A stretch of 64,000 bases of DNA from positions 11,630,170 to 11,694,169 of the forward strand of contig OX637361.1 of assembly GCA_951799405.1 (NCBI GenBank). The letters are read 5' to 3'. Within the stretch, counting starts at the first letter, position 1, and each line of letters starts with the position of its first letter. This document shows, piece by piece, positions 1 through 11,937 of this stretch. The translations under genes were made by a program, and so were the position numbers. Origin of the DNA: Agapetus fuscipes. Its lineage: Eukaryota > Arthropoda > Insecta > Trichoptera > Glossosomatidae. The notes below the pieces were generated by a model. That model was not told the DNA's origin, did no database searches, and was given only the letters and a program-made list of their open reading frames with translations.

Positions 1-134
1 ACATTGAATGTAATTTTACTTTCTGTTTTCTTCCCCTTTACTGTTATTTATTTTCCCTGCGTGTAATCTCCTTAGCATTTATGCAATATAACAATTGGAT
101 GTAAGTAGAGGACCTCACGTGAATTGGTATTGAC

Positions 135-228
135 CAGGGGTGTCCAACATAATATTGTGGAGGGCCAGGTTTAGTACCTACTTTTGTAATCGTGGCGGGC
201 CAAAATATTTTGAACTATAACCGACGGA
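135..228 (+). mobile_element. Isolated hAT left-end fragment
   Basis: It begins CAGGGGTGTCCAAC and continues with a GGGCCAGG...GCGGGCCAAAA subterminal pattern typical of hAT ends. It is cut off at about 228, where a degenerate SINE-B starts. Confidence 0.55.
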
Positions 229-229
229 T

Positions 230-545
230 CGAAAGCTTAAATTGTAAAGCGCTTGCGGTCAAAGCCAAAAAGCTGGGGCTCGATTCGAACCGACGATGTA
301 AGAAGTATATTAGAAGTGTATACAAAAGCAAGGTTTATTTAGTCTTTTAAGTACCTAAAGGAAAACCGCACCTCGGGACAGGGAAACCCCCACTTCAAAT
401 AAAATATTTAGCGTAAGGCCGACCCCTTAGGTACCTGTGAAAATAAAAAGTTTCCACTCACTGCCTACGACCTCTCCTGGAGTAACGCGGCAAAAAAGTT
501 GCACAATGTGTGCAACTTAGTTGCGTGTGATAATTTTTTCCACTT
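230..545 (+). mobile_element. SINE-B copy, degenerate
   Basis: It has the SINE-B order: tRNA-like head remnant with GGGGCTCGATTCGAACC at 275-293, then the body GGGAAACCCCCACTTCAA, GCGTAAGGCCGACCCC, TAACGCGGCAA and TTAGTTGCGTGTG. Best read by comparison with the better copy at 39,165-39,530. Confidence 0.7.
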
Positions 546-599
546 CTTCGATTTATAGTGTTATTTAAATTTTCTCTCTATACTGCTATACACTGTTGC

Positions 600-710
600 A
601 AATAACCTTTATTATTTATTTAAGATTCTATTTAATTCATGCCACAAACAGACATGTGAAGGCATGCTTGCGCTTACATATGCTGCACATGCGCATGCAT
701 GTTTTCACTT
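600..710 (-). mobile_element. Diverged Rep-C fragment
   Basis: It retains the Rep-C order in antisense: AAGATTC, ATTCATGCCACAAACAGAC, GCGCTTACATATGCTG. The rest of 711-1,258 is AT-rich and I see nothing in it. Confidence 0.4.
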
Positions 711-1261
711 TCCAGTACGTAGGTAATGTAGATACCTATATTGTTTCAAATAATAAATGAAATGAATCTGTTAAACAACAGAAGGTATAACTTTTAAAAT
801 AGACATCGTAAATTAAGACGCATAGCCACCAATATTGCACATCAACCATATTTTTTTCTGGCCCTTAAGTTCATACTTCAGACAGTCATAGGTCATAACC
901 TTTTTCATACTTATTCAAATAAAACATATACGCGTCAGAATAATGCTGATCTGTGTACATTATATTAGGTAAGTATGCAAAACAGAACAATAATCACCCA
1001 ACTTCTGTCAGAACTACAAATGATTTCCCTCCAACTGTCCTTTTGTTAGGCCGGCATTCGGCGGAATACCTTTTCTTGTAAGTTTTAATGTAAATACGAG
1101 GGCAAACTCAAAACTCTTCAGATCTTTCAGCAAACTTTCATTATTTGAATAATGTTGTTTGAAGAAATCCCAAGGACCCCAAGGACACGGGTTTAAGGAC
1201 TCACTTAGGTATTGCTGAAAATAATATGAAATATTGCAAATATAAATAATAAAAATAAATA

Positions 1262-1502
1262 ATAATCTAAGTTGCAAGGATATATTCATTTAAAGCTCTC
1301 AAATTAATGCCCACAAACAAACACGTGTAGTTCGCGCTTACAAATGCTGAATGTGTTCTTACAAATAAAATCCAAACCTCAAATGAACATAAGCCCTACA
1401 ACTTTTGCCGACCTTCCCTGACACAGGGGTGACATTGACAAAGTGAACCATTTTTTACAGTATGGGTGGTCAGTCTCATACCAACCTATAAGTCAAGGAA
1501 TA
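1262..1502 (-). mobile_element. Rep-C retroposon copy
   Basis: Near full-length antisense copy: TAATCTAAGTTGCAAGG at the left, GGTGACATTGACAAAGTGAACC in the middle, CCTATAAGTCAAGGAA at the right. The short open frames inside this and other copies are not conserved as protein. Confidence 0.85.
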
Positions 1503-1599
1503 CAATTAATAAATAACATTTAAGTATAAAAAAAGAACAAAACCTAAAAAGAAATCTATACAAAAAAAGTCAATAATTTCCTATACAAAAATTGTAACA

Positions 1600-1735
1600 A
1601 ATTAATAAATCAACATTACAAATCAACATTGCAGATTAGCCGCCACTTCTTTCTGTCCTTGCAGGGTATGCAGAAGTATGCATGCATACTTCTTTCATTT
1701 CATCCAGAGTCATAACCCCTTTTCATACAATAGAC
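1600..1735 (-). pseudogene. 3' end fragment of a LINE (same subfamily as 42,715-42,930)
   Basis: It shares the blocks AGATTAGCCGCCA, TTTCTGTCCTTGCA, ACTTCTTTCATTTCATCC and AGAGTCATAACC. In antisense this encodes the MTLDEMKEV...CKDRKKW type C-terminus of a LINE reverse-transcriptase protein. Confidence 0.55.
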
Positions 1736-2149
1736 AATTCTAACTTTAAATACCTACCTATTTACTCATTTATATTTATTTAAATCAAAGATTTTTACGA
1801 ATTTATCGGCCAGAGACTTTGTTCATTGTTTTGCTTTGAGCACGAACCATTTTGACTTTTGAGTGTCAATTTTTTTAGCAATAATTAAACGATTCTAGTT
1901 TGCGAAAACGTAAGCGCACGCAATCACTAACTTTTTCTAAATTGAGGGAAAACAGTGCCTTTTCCTACGGTTCAAGCCGGTACCGGATTGGAAGTCGCGC
2001 GTTAATGGAGATTTCGTGACCATCAGATCTGGACCGAAACCGGACCGTGGGAAGTAGACTAACTGTTGACATGAGGATGTTGCTTTGAAAAAACTGAAAA
2101 ACGACGAAAAGCTGTGTCACTAGATTTATTTTAAACATTTACCTACCGC

Positions 2150-2292
2150 TCTGATTAAACGCAACGTTTGGCGTAGGGTCGACTCCCCTATCAGTAAATA
2201 TAAATAGGTTCGACGTGCCACATGCGTCTCCTTTGCGGATAACGCGGTAATAAGTTGCATTTAATGTGCAGAATAGTTGCGTTTGCATTAAA
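2150..2292 (+). mobile_element. SINE-B 3' fragment
   Basis: It shows GGCGTAGGGTCGAC, AAATATAAATAGGTTCGAC, CCACATGCG and GCGGATAACGCGG, then AGTTGCGTTT, the SINE-B 3' half. The head is missing. Confidence 0.65.
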
Positions 2293-2603
2293 TTCATAAA
2301 TCTTATGAACCCTTCCACGGAAACACTTTTGAAGCTGTCACGGACCACTGGTTCAGAGCCATGGCTCTACTTCAATTCCCTTTGATGCGGCCCTCGGGCC
2401 GCATGTGGCCCGCCAGCTAATTTCTTGCGGCCCGCGGCCACGAGAGGCTAAAAAAATAAAATATCGCGCCCAGTGATATGCGATATATACGAATACGAGT
2501 ACTTTTTTTTTCGGAGTTCTCGGTGTTTTTTGTGTCATTTTGATTATTTTCATGGCACTACTCACAGGGGGGACCACAGGAAGGTTCGGCACATTCCCCC
2601 CCA

Positions 2604-3041
2604 GTAGATTTACTCAAAAAAGAGTTTCAATCGAGGTTTTCTGACTTCAGAGGTAGTGAAAAATACATCAGTCTCTTTGCCCGACCATTCGGTGTATCCG
2701 TTGAAGACATGCCGGAAAATTTTCAGATGGAGGTTATAGATGTGCAGTGTAATTCGGAATTGAAAGACAAGTTCGACGTGGGTGTTTTTGATTTCTATGC
2801 AAAATATGTCGATCACAACTCGTTTCCTGAAATCCGAAAAAATGTCATGAAAATGATTTCATTGTTTGGGAGCACATATGTGTGTGAGCAGCTGTTTTCT
2901 CGTATGAAGTCTGTGAAATCGACAACATGGTCGAGAATTACAGATGCACATCTGGAAGGTAGTCTGCGGGTTGCAACCACAAAAATGAAAAAAAATATTG
3001 ACAAACTTGTAAAAAATAAACAATGTCAAAAATCACATTAA
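2604..3041 (+). pseudogene. C-terminal fragment of a hAT-superfamily transposase
   Basis: A 146-codon open frame ends in TAA at 3039-3041. It contains DFRGSEKYISLFARPFGVS, VIDVQCNSELKDKFDVG, then FPEIRKNVMKMISLFGSTYV followed by CEQLFSRMKSVKS. That last block is the hAT dimerisation region, close to the GTF2IRD2/ZBED-type hAT proteins. The N-terminal catalytic part is absent, so it cannot encode an active enzyme. The right element end is at about 3,204. Confidence 0.85.
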
Positions 3042-3109
3042 TTGACTTTAATTAACCACTAAAGATTATTGAAATTTGAAATTACGAGTATGTATGTCTT
3101 TTATTTTAT

Positions 3110-3204
3110 TGATAAGGTGGTAAAGTGTCGTGAAAAGTTGTGGCCCTTCGGACGATGTGAAATCGATGTTTGGCCCTTGCACTAAAAAAGGTTGAAGACC
3201 CCTG
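3110..3204 (+). mobile_element. Right end of the hAT element
   Basis: The sequence ends GGTTGAAGACCCCTG, the inverted form of the common hAT terminus CAGGGGTCTTCAACC, preceded by the GGCCC-rich subterminal region typical of this group. The matching left end is not intact; GGCCC-rich sequence at 2,380-2,455 is probably its remnant. Confidence 0.7.
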
Positions 3205-3974
3205 TCCTAGCCTATAGATCACTGTCTATTAGATCAATCTTTCAGGTTTGTAGTATTTTTTCTTTCTCTTCCTAACCATTTTCTTTCAACGCTGCCATTT
3301 CTTCTTCTTGTATACCTACTTATAATAAGGACATAGTAGGTAAATAGGAAGTAAGCATGATATGTACTTACGTAAAAGCATGATATGTACTTACATACTT
3401 TTACATGCCCCAAGCTATTTCCGTTTTTTAAAGGGTAGGTTTTTTATTGCATGTTTGTTTTACGAAAACATGGCAATCCATCAATTACGTCAAAATATTT
3501 ATCCTGCCTTGCGAACTTTTTTCCTTGACAATATTTAGACGTGAGCAAACAAAATCATAATATTTATTAACTCGCATGAAAGCAAAAAACTGAAAAATAT
3601 GTTTTTATTACGTCTTCAAAAACTTGATAGGTATATTATATCCTTAACGCATTACAGAAAAAGTATGGAAAAACTTTTTCTTTTAATGGCAATAATGACC
3701 TTGACAGAAACATAAAAGAAGAAAAAATTCAATTTCAAAATTGGAATGCCGTTCTTTTTTCGAGAAGCATCAATTTAAGATAAATTTATTTTTTGTTCAA
3801 AATATAAAATCTTCTTTTAATCATGTATTATACTTAACACTAGGGGCGTTGCCCCTGGCTGCTACGCAGCCCAACCCCTTAACATTTGGTGAATGTGTAT
3901 ATTGCGCATAGTTTCCTCGCGTTAAAATTCGGAAAACATGTAAAATAAAAACATGCAGCCTTTGTAAAAGAAAA
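3205..3974. other. No gene seen; AT-rich unique sequence
   Basis: There is no convincing open frame. It contains a short duplicated segment, AGCATGATATGTACTTA, at about 3,354 and 3,378. Confidence 0.6.
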
Positions 3975-5338
3975 TCGACCACCCATAGTTTAAAAAATGG
4001 TTCACTTTGAAGATTTCAGCTGTGTTTCAGGGAAGATTGGCAAGAGTTGCAGGGCTTATATTAATTTGAGATTGGGTTTTTATGTTGTAAGTCAACATGC
4101 ATTATGTGTAAGCGCGAACTTATAAATGTCTGCTTGTGGGAATGCATTTAATATGAATCTCGATTGGTATGTATCTTTGCAACTTAGATTATAGAACTTA
4201 ATAAAATAATTTCCTTGACTTATAGGTTAGTATGTGGCTGACCACCCATACTGTAAGAATGGTTTACCATGAAAATTTTATCTCTGTTTGAGGAAAAGTC
4301 GGCAAGAGTTGCAGGGCTTATGTTCATTTGAGATTAGTTTTTTATTTTATAAGTCCACATGGGGCATTTGTAAGCGCGAACTTATACCTGTCTGCTTGTG
4401 GGAATGCATTTAATATGAATCTCAAATGGTATGTATCTTTGCAACTTAGATTAATGAACTAAACAAAATAATTTCCTTGACTAAAAGGTTAGTATGTGGC
4501 TGACCACCCATACTGTAAGCAATGGTTTACAATGCAAATTTTATCTCTGTTTGAGGAAAAGTCGGCAAGAGTTGCAGGGCTTATGTTCATTTGAGATTAG
4601 TTTTTTTTATTTTGCAAGTCCACATTGGGCATTTGTAAGCGTGAACTTGTACCTGTCTGCTTGTGGGAATGCATTTAATATGAATCTCAAATGGTATGTA
4701 TCTTTGCAACTTAGATTAATGAACTAAACAAAATAATTTCCTTGACTAAAAGGTTAGTATGTGGCTGACCACCCATACTGTAAGCAATGGTTTACCATGC
4801 AAATTTTATCTCTGTTTGAGGAAAAGTCGGCAAAAGTTGCAGGGCTTATGTTCATTTGAGATTAGTTTTTTTATTTTGCAAGTCCACATTGGGCATTTGT
4901 AAGCGTGAACTTGTACCTGTCTGCGTGTGGGAATGCATTTAATATGAATCTTAAATGGTATGTATCTTTGCAACTTAGATTATGTAAAGAAATACACAAA
5001 ATAATTTTCTTGACTTATAGGTTGGTATGAGGCTGACCACCCATACTTTAAAAAATGGTTTACTTTGCAAATTCACCTTTGTTTCAGGGAAGGTTGGCAA
5101 GAGTTGCAGGGCTTATGTTCATTTGGAATGGGCTGTTATGTTGTAAGTACACATGCAGCATATGTAAGCGGGAACTTATACATATCTGCTTGTGGGAATG
5201 CATTTAATATAAATCTTAAATGATATAATATCTTTGCAGCTTAGATTAGATTAGATAAGAACTTATACATGTCTGCTCGTAAGAATGCATGTAATATGAA
5301 TCTCAAATGTTATATATGTTTGCAACTTAGATTACAGA
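3975..5338 (+). repeat. Head-to-tail tandem array of Rep-C units
   Basis: Six units in sense orientation: a 5'-truncated one (3975-4198), four near full-length ones starting at 4211, 4473, 4738 and 5008, and a short last one (5257-5338). The period is about 262-270 bases. Units 2 and 3 share the same linker, TTAATGAACTAAACAAAATA, between tail and next head. That means amplification as a tandem unit, not independent insertion. Confidence 0.9.
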
Positions 5339-7020
5339 TTGAAATCCATTTTTATATGGCTTTTTTTTTATTTTTAATTTGCATGAAATAAAAGAAAATG
5401 TAAAAAAAACTTTAAGTTTTGCCGCTAGATGTCAATATTGTTCCATACATTTTTAGTATGAACAAACAGATTAATTCCTAAAAGATTTCATACATTTGTA
5501 AACACACACGCGTAAGCTCGCCGCATTGCAGCATATATACAAAAATTAATTTGCTATAGAGCATGAATGTGTTTCATCTGCTGTGATGGCATTGATTTTG
5601 AAAATCGAAACTCGACGACGAATGACGACGACGAAGGGCAATATAATAAAGGATTTCGACTGTATACCTACTCCTTTTGAAATGGATTTTCATATTGTGC
5701 GAAAACTTTACGAACTGAGAGAACTCTATTATAAAAGTAACGTATTATAGAGCTCCATAGAACAGATTCTGTCGTGTAAATCTCATTTCTACAAATTTCT
5801 TTGAAGAAAATCAACCGAGTGTAAAATGACAATTTACTTTAAGAGCGTGGGTGCGTTGTTTACATAAGGAAGGCATTCTGCTCCTCCAGCGCGTGATGAA
5901 TTATTTAGAAAACCGCCTACCCTTGCAAAAAGTAAGTACAATGAAAATTACAAGCCGAAATCATTAAAACTAGATAGACGCCATTTCTCTAGATTTTTTT
6001 AATCTCATAAATTTTCAAGTAATGTTTTATTTAGCTGAGAATTAATTTTATCTCAAATTAAAAAAAAAGCGCAAGTCGTCATTGTAAACTTGAGAGATAA
6101 AGTTAAACTTTGATATTTTCTTTGAAGTCGTTAATAAACCTGGTCCCATGGCTGGGCTGCTAGGGAAAATGAAAAGGTAAATTAATATTTTGTTATGGGT
6201 CGCTAAGTACCCCAATCACATATTATAGGTACCTATGGCGTTCGGCCGCTGAGGAATACGAAAATTAAAAATTCTGCCCAGTAATTATAACCATTCTTTT
6301 CTCAAATAAATATTTGTGCAACAAATATTAATTGCAACTTTCATTACAGATCAATTTTAGTAAGTTCTTGCTGGATTCCTGCTAGACCATAACCCTCCAC
6401 CATGGGACCTAATTTTGATAGCACCCCTAGGGGCAATATTTTCTTTCAATGTCTGATTGCATCGATATATAGAACAGGATGGGTTAAGAAATCAAAACTT
6501 TGAGAATTAGAAATACGCTACCCCACTCATCATACAAAAATCCAAATTCAGTCTATCGGTAACCTTCCAACAGCTGTCAACAGGTGTGTTACCTAATTGG
6601 AAAAAAAATCCATATAAATGCCAAACTGGGTATTTTATAAACGTGCCAACAAAAGAGAGTAAATGTGTTATAGAACATGGAATAATATTTCACTTTAATC
6701 ACTATTCTATATGATTACGTTGATAAAATTTATTTTTCGTTTGTCGAAATATTTTGTTGACAGCCATTTCTAAAACTAGTGATGTTCAAATATATAGCTG
6801 CTTGCTTCTTCAAGTATGTAACTTCTATGCTCGCGGTAATAGATACTTGTGAAAATCATCCCGTACACAATGAGGTCAGAACATTTTTGAATTCGGAATT
6901 TATCAGATATTTTAATACTTTCAACAACACTACTAACAAAGTCCGTTGCCATGGTGATTCCATGGTGATGTGTAAACAGATTGAAGACGGAGTAGAGACA
7001 CATTGTTTACATAGAAAATA
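5339..7020. other. No recognisable gene; AT-rich unique DNA
   Basis: Short open frames on both strands at about 6,776-7,021 overlap one another and show no domain, splice context or codon bias. They are treated as chance. Confidence 0.5.
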
Positions 7021-7039
7021 ACAAAAACATTTCATATGT

Positions 7040-7290
7040 CGTGAGCGAGACAGCACTATTAACAATGTATGGTGTCAAAGGCGGTGCATCATGTCGATTG
7101 GTACTAAATCACATTCATAGCCCTTCCATTGAATATACTTCCATGTCTGATTGTCTGTCTTTCAGGACAGTCATTTTGCCTGTTCTGGAAGCGGGACAGC
7201 ACCATCAACAATATCAGGTGGTAGAAAATTCTCAGTTGCTGGTGCTTCATGCTGATAGGAACAAAATCAAATTCTTAGCCACTTCATTTA
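7040..7290 (+). repeat. Diverged direct repeat pair of about 95 bases
   Basis: 7,047-7,128 (GCGAGACAGCACTATTAACA...) aligns with 7,190-7,283 (GCGGGACAGCACCATCAACA...). Both continue through GGTGCxTCATG and a CATTCATAGCC/AATTCTTAGCC block. Origin is unknown. Confidence 0.5.
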
Positions 7291-7364
7291 ATTAATACCT
7301 CAATCGTTTAATCCAAAAAAACTCAAAAGCACTCAAGTCATACAAAGTTGACCATAATCTGAAT

Positions 7365-7895
7365 TTAAGGATTATACATAAGATTTAAGATTCATATTAA
7401 ATTATATTTTTTATGGTTTGTGTATTAACACTGTGAAAATTCATGATTTTGGATTGTTATTTAAATAAACAACACTTTAAAATTTTTAAAACACTGTTTT
7501 TTATTTCACACAAACCTATATAATATATTTAAAAAAATTAAATTTTAAATATTTTAAATAATACTAACATTTTATTATTAAACATTAGTATTATTTTAAA
7601 TATTTAAAAAAAAAAATATATTATATATGTGTGAAATAAAAAACAGTGTTTTAAAAATTCAAAAGTGTTGTTTATTTCAATAACAATCCAAAATCATATT
7701 AAATTCATTCTCACAAACAGACACATACTCGTAAGTTTGCCCTTACACATACCGCATGTGAACTTACGACATAATAACCAAATCTCAAATGAACATAAGC
7801 TGTGCAACTCTTGCCGATCTTCTAGGGAACAGGGATGACATTGAAAGTGAACCATTTATTACAATATGGGTGGTGAGCCTCATACCAACCTGGTA
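7365..7895 (-). mobile_element. Rep-C copy split by a foldback insertion
   Basis: The left part (about 7,365-7,402) carries the tail end of Rep-C and the right part (7,694-7,895) carries the rest, ending in ATGGGTGGTGAGCCTCATACC. TCATATTAAAT is present on both sides of the insert (7392-7402 and 7694-7704). Confidence 0.7.
7403..7693. mobile_element. Foldback (long inverted repeat) element inside Rep-C
   Basis: Arms 7,444-7,565 and 7,575-7,695 are near-complementary (TTGGATTGTTATTTAAATAA against TTATTTCAATAACAATCCAA). An 11-base direct repeat flanks the insert. There is no coding sequence; it looks like a non-autonomous element. Confidence 0.7.
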
Positions 7896-7971
7896 TTTAA
7901 GGAACTAAATGGAAAGTGAATGTGAAAGTGTAAAACATTATAAGTTTGAATGGGTTGTTTTTCATGTTCCA

Positions 7972-8329
7972 GATGCACAGCATGAAAAGGAACGGCGGCA
8001 CGCAGCTGACCGTGTCAGGGGCGCGTGCGTGCCGCGTGCAGGGGCACACGCCTGGCCACATCACTTGTAACGCCCCCAGCGCATGCCGCGCGCACCAGCA
8101 CCAGATGCACACCGCCCGCCACTCCGACTCGCACTCCCGCCACTCGGACTCGCACTCCCGCCACTCCGACTCGCATTCCCGCCACTCTGACAGAAACAAC
8201 TTTGACTCGTACTACCACCGCAGTGCCAACCACGACTCGTACCACTCGGAGCACCTGCACTGTGATCTGCGCCACTCGGACTCGCGCCATTCCGATTTTT
8301 ACAGACACTCTGAGCCCGAGTACATATGA
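7972..8329 (+). CDS. Candidate terminal exon of an unrecognised gene with His-Ser-Asp repeats
   Basis: A good acceptor (TTTTCATGTTCCAG|ATGCAC) precedes a 358-base open frame ending in TGA at 8327-8329. GC content is far above the flanks. The frame encodes about 118 residues: a Cys/His-rich start with KRNGGTQLTVSGA and GHTPGHITCNAP, then four near-identical R-H-S-D-S-H-S units, then HSD/HSE-spaced repeats ending DFYRHSEPEYI. The repeats vary at synonymous positions (TCC/TCG), which favours translation. I recognise no family and saw no upstream exon, so the 5' part may lie outside the window or the exon may be relic. If real, it is a low-complexity, possibly intracellular, C-terminal tail (inference). 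Confidence 0.45.
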
Positions 8330-9465
8330 ACCGAGTTTTATTAGTAGGTTAAGGCTGAATGTGTCAGTGTGAGTAAATCAAAATGGTGGTACGCTGACAT
8401 CTGCTGGAGAATGTGAGAAGATTTATTGACAAAATTTTCAATAATATTACCTGCAGGGCAAGATAACTGAATTTATTTTTATTTTACAAAATATTTGCAA
8501 CAAATATTTTAAATTTGGCTATGTTTTAATCCGGTTAATTAAAATGAAGTCTGCGCTAATGGCAAAAACAAAACAATTGTGACTAATACTCGTAATTTGT
8601 TATTGATTGTTACGGACCCTAATCACATAGGCCTGTGACTGACGTTTACCCTCTGACAAATTTTTGGAAATTCATTCTGGCTCCATTACCTTCTTATAAC
8701 ATAAAATAATAATGCTTTCACAAATTCATCTTTTCAAAATGGAACATCTAATTTCAATGTTCTCTATGCCTGGCTAAATCGCTGAACAAATTTTGTCTAA
8801 AATTGTGTAAACATATTCAGAAAATATGTAGCATACCTTTGAGATGGATCGTGTGAAGTTTTATGCTGATCAGACTACATAGATCATTTATTCCGCTATT
8901 TTTCTATTTTCCTCGTATTGTGGCGTAAGGTTGCCCGTCATACCTGTGGAAAGGAATTGATTCCACAGGACAAAAGAAAGACGTAAAACATTTTAACTGT
9001 ATTTCTAAAGATACCTGTATTTCAGCAAGGGAAATAAATTCAGTAATCTTGTAAGTAAAGCTGATAACAACATTAAAATTTGTATTGAAACTGAGCTTCC
9101 TTTATTGTCCAAAAGATGGCAACAGTATCTCTAAAAAAGTATATCCATACCTACCCACTGTAAAATCTCCCTAAAAACCTTTAATCTAACAAGTGTTTGG
9201 CCAACTTTTCTTCGCCTGCGATATTTTAACTGCGAAAAGTGGCTCCCGTGTGAAGTCTCAGTGATTGTTCAGTTAATATTTAGCTCTATTCAGTGATGAG
9301 TTCACCGTTAACTGGTAAAGCAGTTTTTCTGTGTTTCTTTACCATCCATGTGTGTTTGTGAGAACTAAGAACCAAGGTAAGTTTACAAGAATAAATGGGA
9401 AAAAGTGGTAAAAAACTATTCTGTGTACATTTTCAGGTAAGACGTTCCTTAAAAATATCACATAG
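8330..9465. other. No gene seen; possible 3' UTR then unique DNA
   Basis: If the exon at 7,972-8,329 is real, its 3' UTR starts here; an AATAAA lies near 9,032. Nothing else is recognised. Confidence 0.35.
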
Positions 9466-9755
9466 GGGGCTGTCCATATATTACGTCATTCGCATTCAGG
9501 GGGGGGGAGTCTGGTCTGCGGATGATGGCAAATGATTTACGAGTACCAAAAGTGAAGTCGTTCTTGTAAATACCAATTTCTACAAAATATACTAACTGTT
9601 ATGTAAGTAATATAACAATATTAATTATTAAGCTCATCCATTATTACAGCAAGAGGGGGGGAGGGGGTCATTAGATATTAATGACTATAGGATGATTGTA
9701 GGGGGGGGGGGTCGAAAATCGGCCAAAATCGATGACATAATTTATGGACGGCCCC
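9466..9755 (+). mobile_element. MITE-1 with G-runs, 290 bp, 3-bp target duplication
   Basis: Termini are GGGGCTGTCCATATATTACG and its inverse ATTTATGGACGGCCCC. It is flanked by TAG on both sides (9463-9465, 9756-9758). Long G-runs lie near both ends. Two more copies are at 49,247 and 52,272. A 3-bp duplication fits PIF/Harbinger, Zator or Academ groups; I cannot choose. Confidence 0.85.
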
Positions 9756-9758
9756 TAG

Positions 9759-11933
9759 GTATCTACTTAACAGAATCTCACACAAATATTGAATTTTTTG
9801 TAACTATTTAAAGCCAGAATTCAAAGCATTCCATGGTTTGATAAAGTAATTTTGGTGTTTCTTTGAATTTAAACATAGCTTTGTGAAACCCTATATCCGA
9901 GGAAAACCTATTTGTAATGCTCTCCTTTTGTTATTTGCCATTTTTTATCAAACTTGCTTGTAGCTCTACTGAATTATAGATAAATAGTGTCATTTCAGAG
10001 ACAATTGTGGACTGGAAGACAGTTTTTTTAACAAGTGATTGATTTAGAATAACCATAAAATATTTGGTTTTTTATCCATTGATTGATAGCCCGCACTGGA
10101 ATATCCAAAGGCGGCTATCTAGATGTTTTTTATTAACAGATAAATGTTTGAAAGCACAGGAAAACATTTTCTCATCAATGGTGTATATTGATCAATTTTT
10201 TTTTTTAGTATTCACAAATTACCGACTTTGATTTCATACAACTCAAATGTTAAACTTAACTAGAGTTTCAGTTGTTTACAAATAATAATGAAATTCAATA
10301 TTAATTACAGCTTTGTATATTAGACAAATCGTTATGGGAGAATTTACATTATTTTAACAAATAAAACGTTAAAAATAATGCAAGCTCTTCGATAACGGTT
10401 GGTCTAATATCCAAAAAAGAGTAATTAACTTGAAATTTAATTATAATTTATAGACACAAAGCAAATGTCATGTAATTTTTTTTCTTTCTTTGAAATTTGG
10501 GGTCAAACATGAATGAAGGAGTGAGATTTTAGTCAAAAACGTCTTTGAATAGAGCTGACAATGTTTAAGTAAAATATGAATAGCGTGATAGATTAATCAA
10601 TGGAAGAAATATATATTTTGGTATTTTTCCCGTTCTATGTTTGTAGATAGATAGAAATACATGGATAATAAATTATTGAACAAAATAAAAATTGAATTGC
10701 AGACATGAAAAATGTGGTAGCTAACATTAATTGATATTATAAAAATGTTGTTTCATCAAAATAAAATAAATACTCGTAGATGGAACAGCCAAATCGCTTA
10801 CGCCTTAGAGAGGCGTGAGGGAGGTTTTGTTATCATCAGTTTCCAGGCAACTGTCAACAAGAACTGTCAAACAAAAATCAGTTATTTTGTGTCTGTTTTT
10901 GGCGCATAAATCTGATATTTCGTGTCTTTTTTTTTCATAATATACCTAAGTACAATATCAAGTTCCATGGCATGTGCATTACTACCGAAAAAAATTGGCA
11001 TATTTCATGTATATCTTTTATATTGACCAATATTTATTTTAATTCTTTTAACTGAAATTTGAAATTAAAGTAACCATTTTGTTTTTTTTTTTTTAATTAA
11101 TTAACATGGCATTTATTGTTTCTTTAAGAAGAAAGATAGTAATTTATTAGGCTGTTTTTTATTTAAAAAAAAAAAATGAAATAAATAAATGTAAAGAATT
11201 ATGTTATCAGCCTAGCTGCAAGGATGTAAATGTACAGGTATACTTATTTATTAAATTATGGCTAAGGTCTGCAAAAAATATGTGATACCTAAAATATTTT
11301 TTAAGTCCTAAATTTTCATTAAGTACTTCCTGGCACGTTTCAAAATACCCAACAAGAAAAAATTAGAACTGCCTTACCTTTTATAAAACTACCTCAAAAT
11401 TTAAAACTTGTACCTTCCTTCATACAAAAAAAACCCTGTGAAGATTTTGAAAACACCAAATATATTTTTAAATAGATATCGCACTGTTATTAAAAAGAAA
11501 AGAAATACCAAAGATTGTACTCTATTTAAGTACTTTAAATATGTAAAAATATAAATCTTTTTTAACCTAAGTAGGCATAGATATTTATGTAAATTAATAA
11601 TCAAATTGGACCTGTGTTTTTTTAAATTTTAGAAAGCTGTTTTCAGGGAAGGGAAATAAAAAAAAGTGATCCCTAAATTGTCTGCACATTTCATAACTTC
11701 AAAAAAGTTTTAGTTGGTGACGTAACATGAAGAGGCTGCTAGGGCAAAGTTCACAATCCGGATGGAGCCAACACCTTGTACTTCCTCACTGTCCGCTCTC
11801 ATCAGCTTTCTTTGTACTAGACCGACCCTCGAGCGATTTCCATTGGCTCAGCGGCACATGTCAGTAACCACGTCTACATAGTATTAGCTTTGCCAACGGC
11901 CAATTGCGGAATACTGGATAGTGTTGACGTGCC
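9759..11933. other. No gene seen; AT-rich unique sequence
   Basis: There are no domain-bearing frames. Long A/T tracts are present, for example at 11,080-11,180. Confidence 0.55.
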
Positions 11934-11937
11934 TTAA

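Noticed and set aside
6776..7295. Overlapping 69-84 codon frames on both strands
   Set aside because: They conflict with each other and part of the sequence is a diverged direct repeat; no homology recognised.
8015..8372. Val/Arg-rich minus-strand and Thr/Arg-rich plus-strand frames over 8,015-8,372
   Set aside because: They are alternative readings of the same repetitive GC-rich segment; the HSD frame alone follows a splice acceptor and shows synonymous variation.
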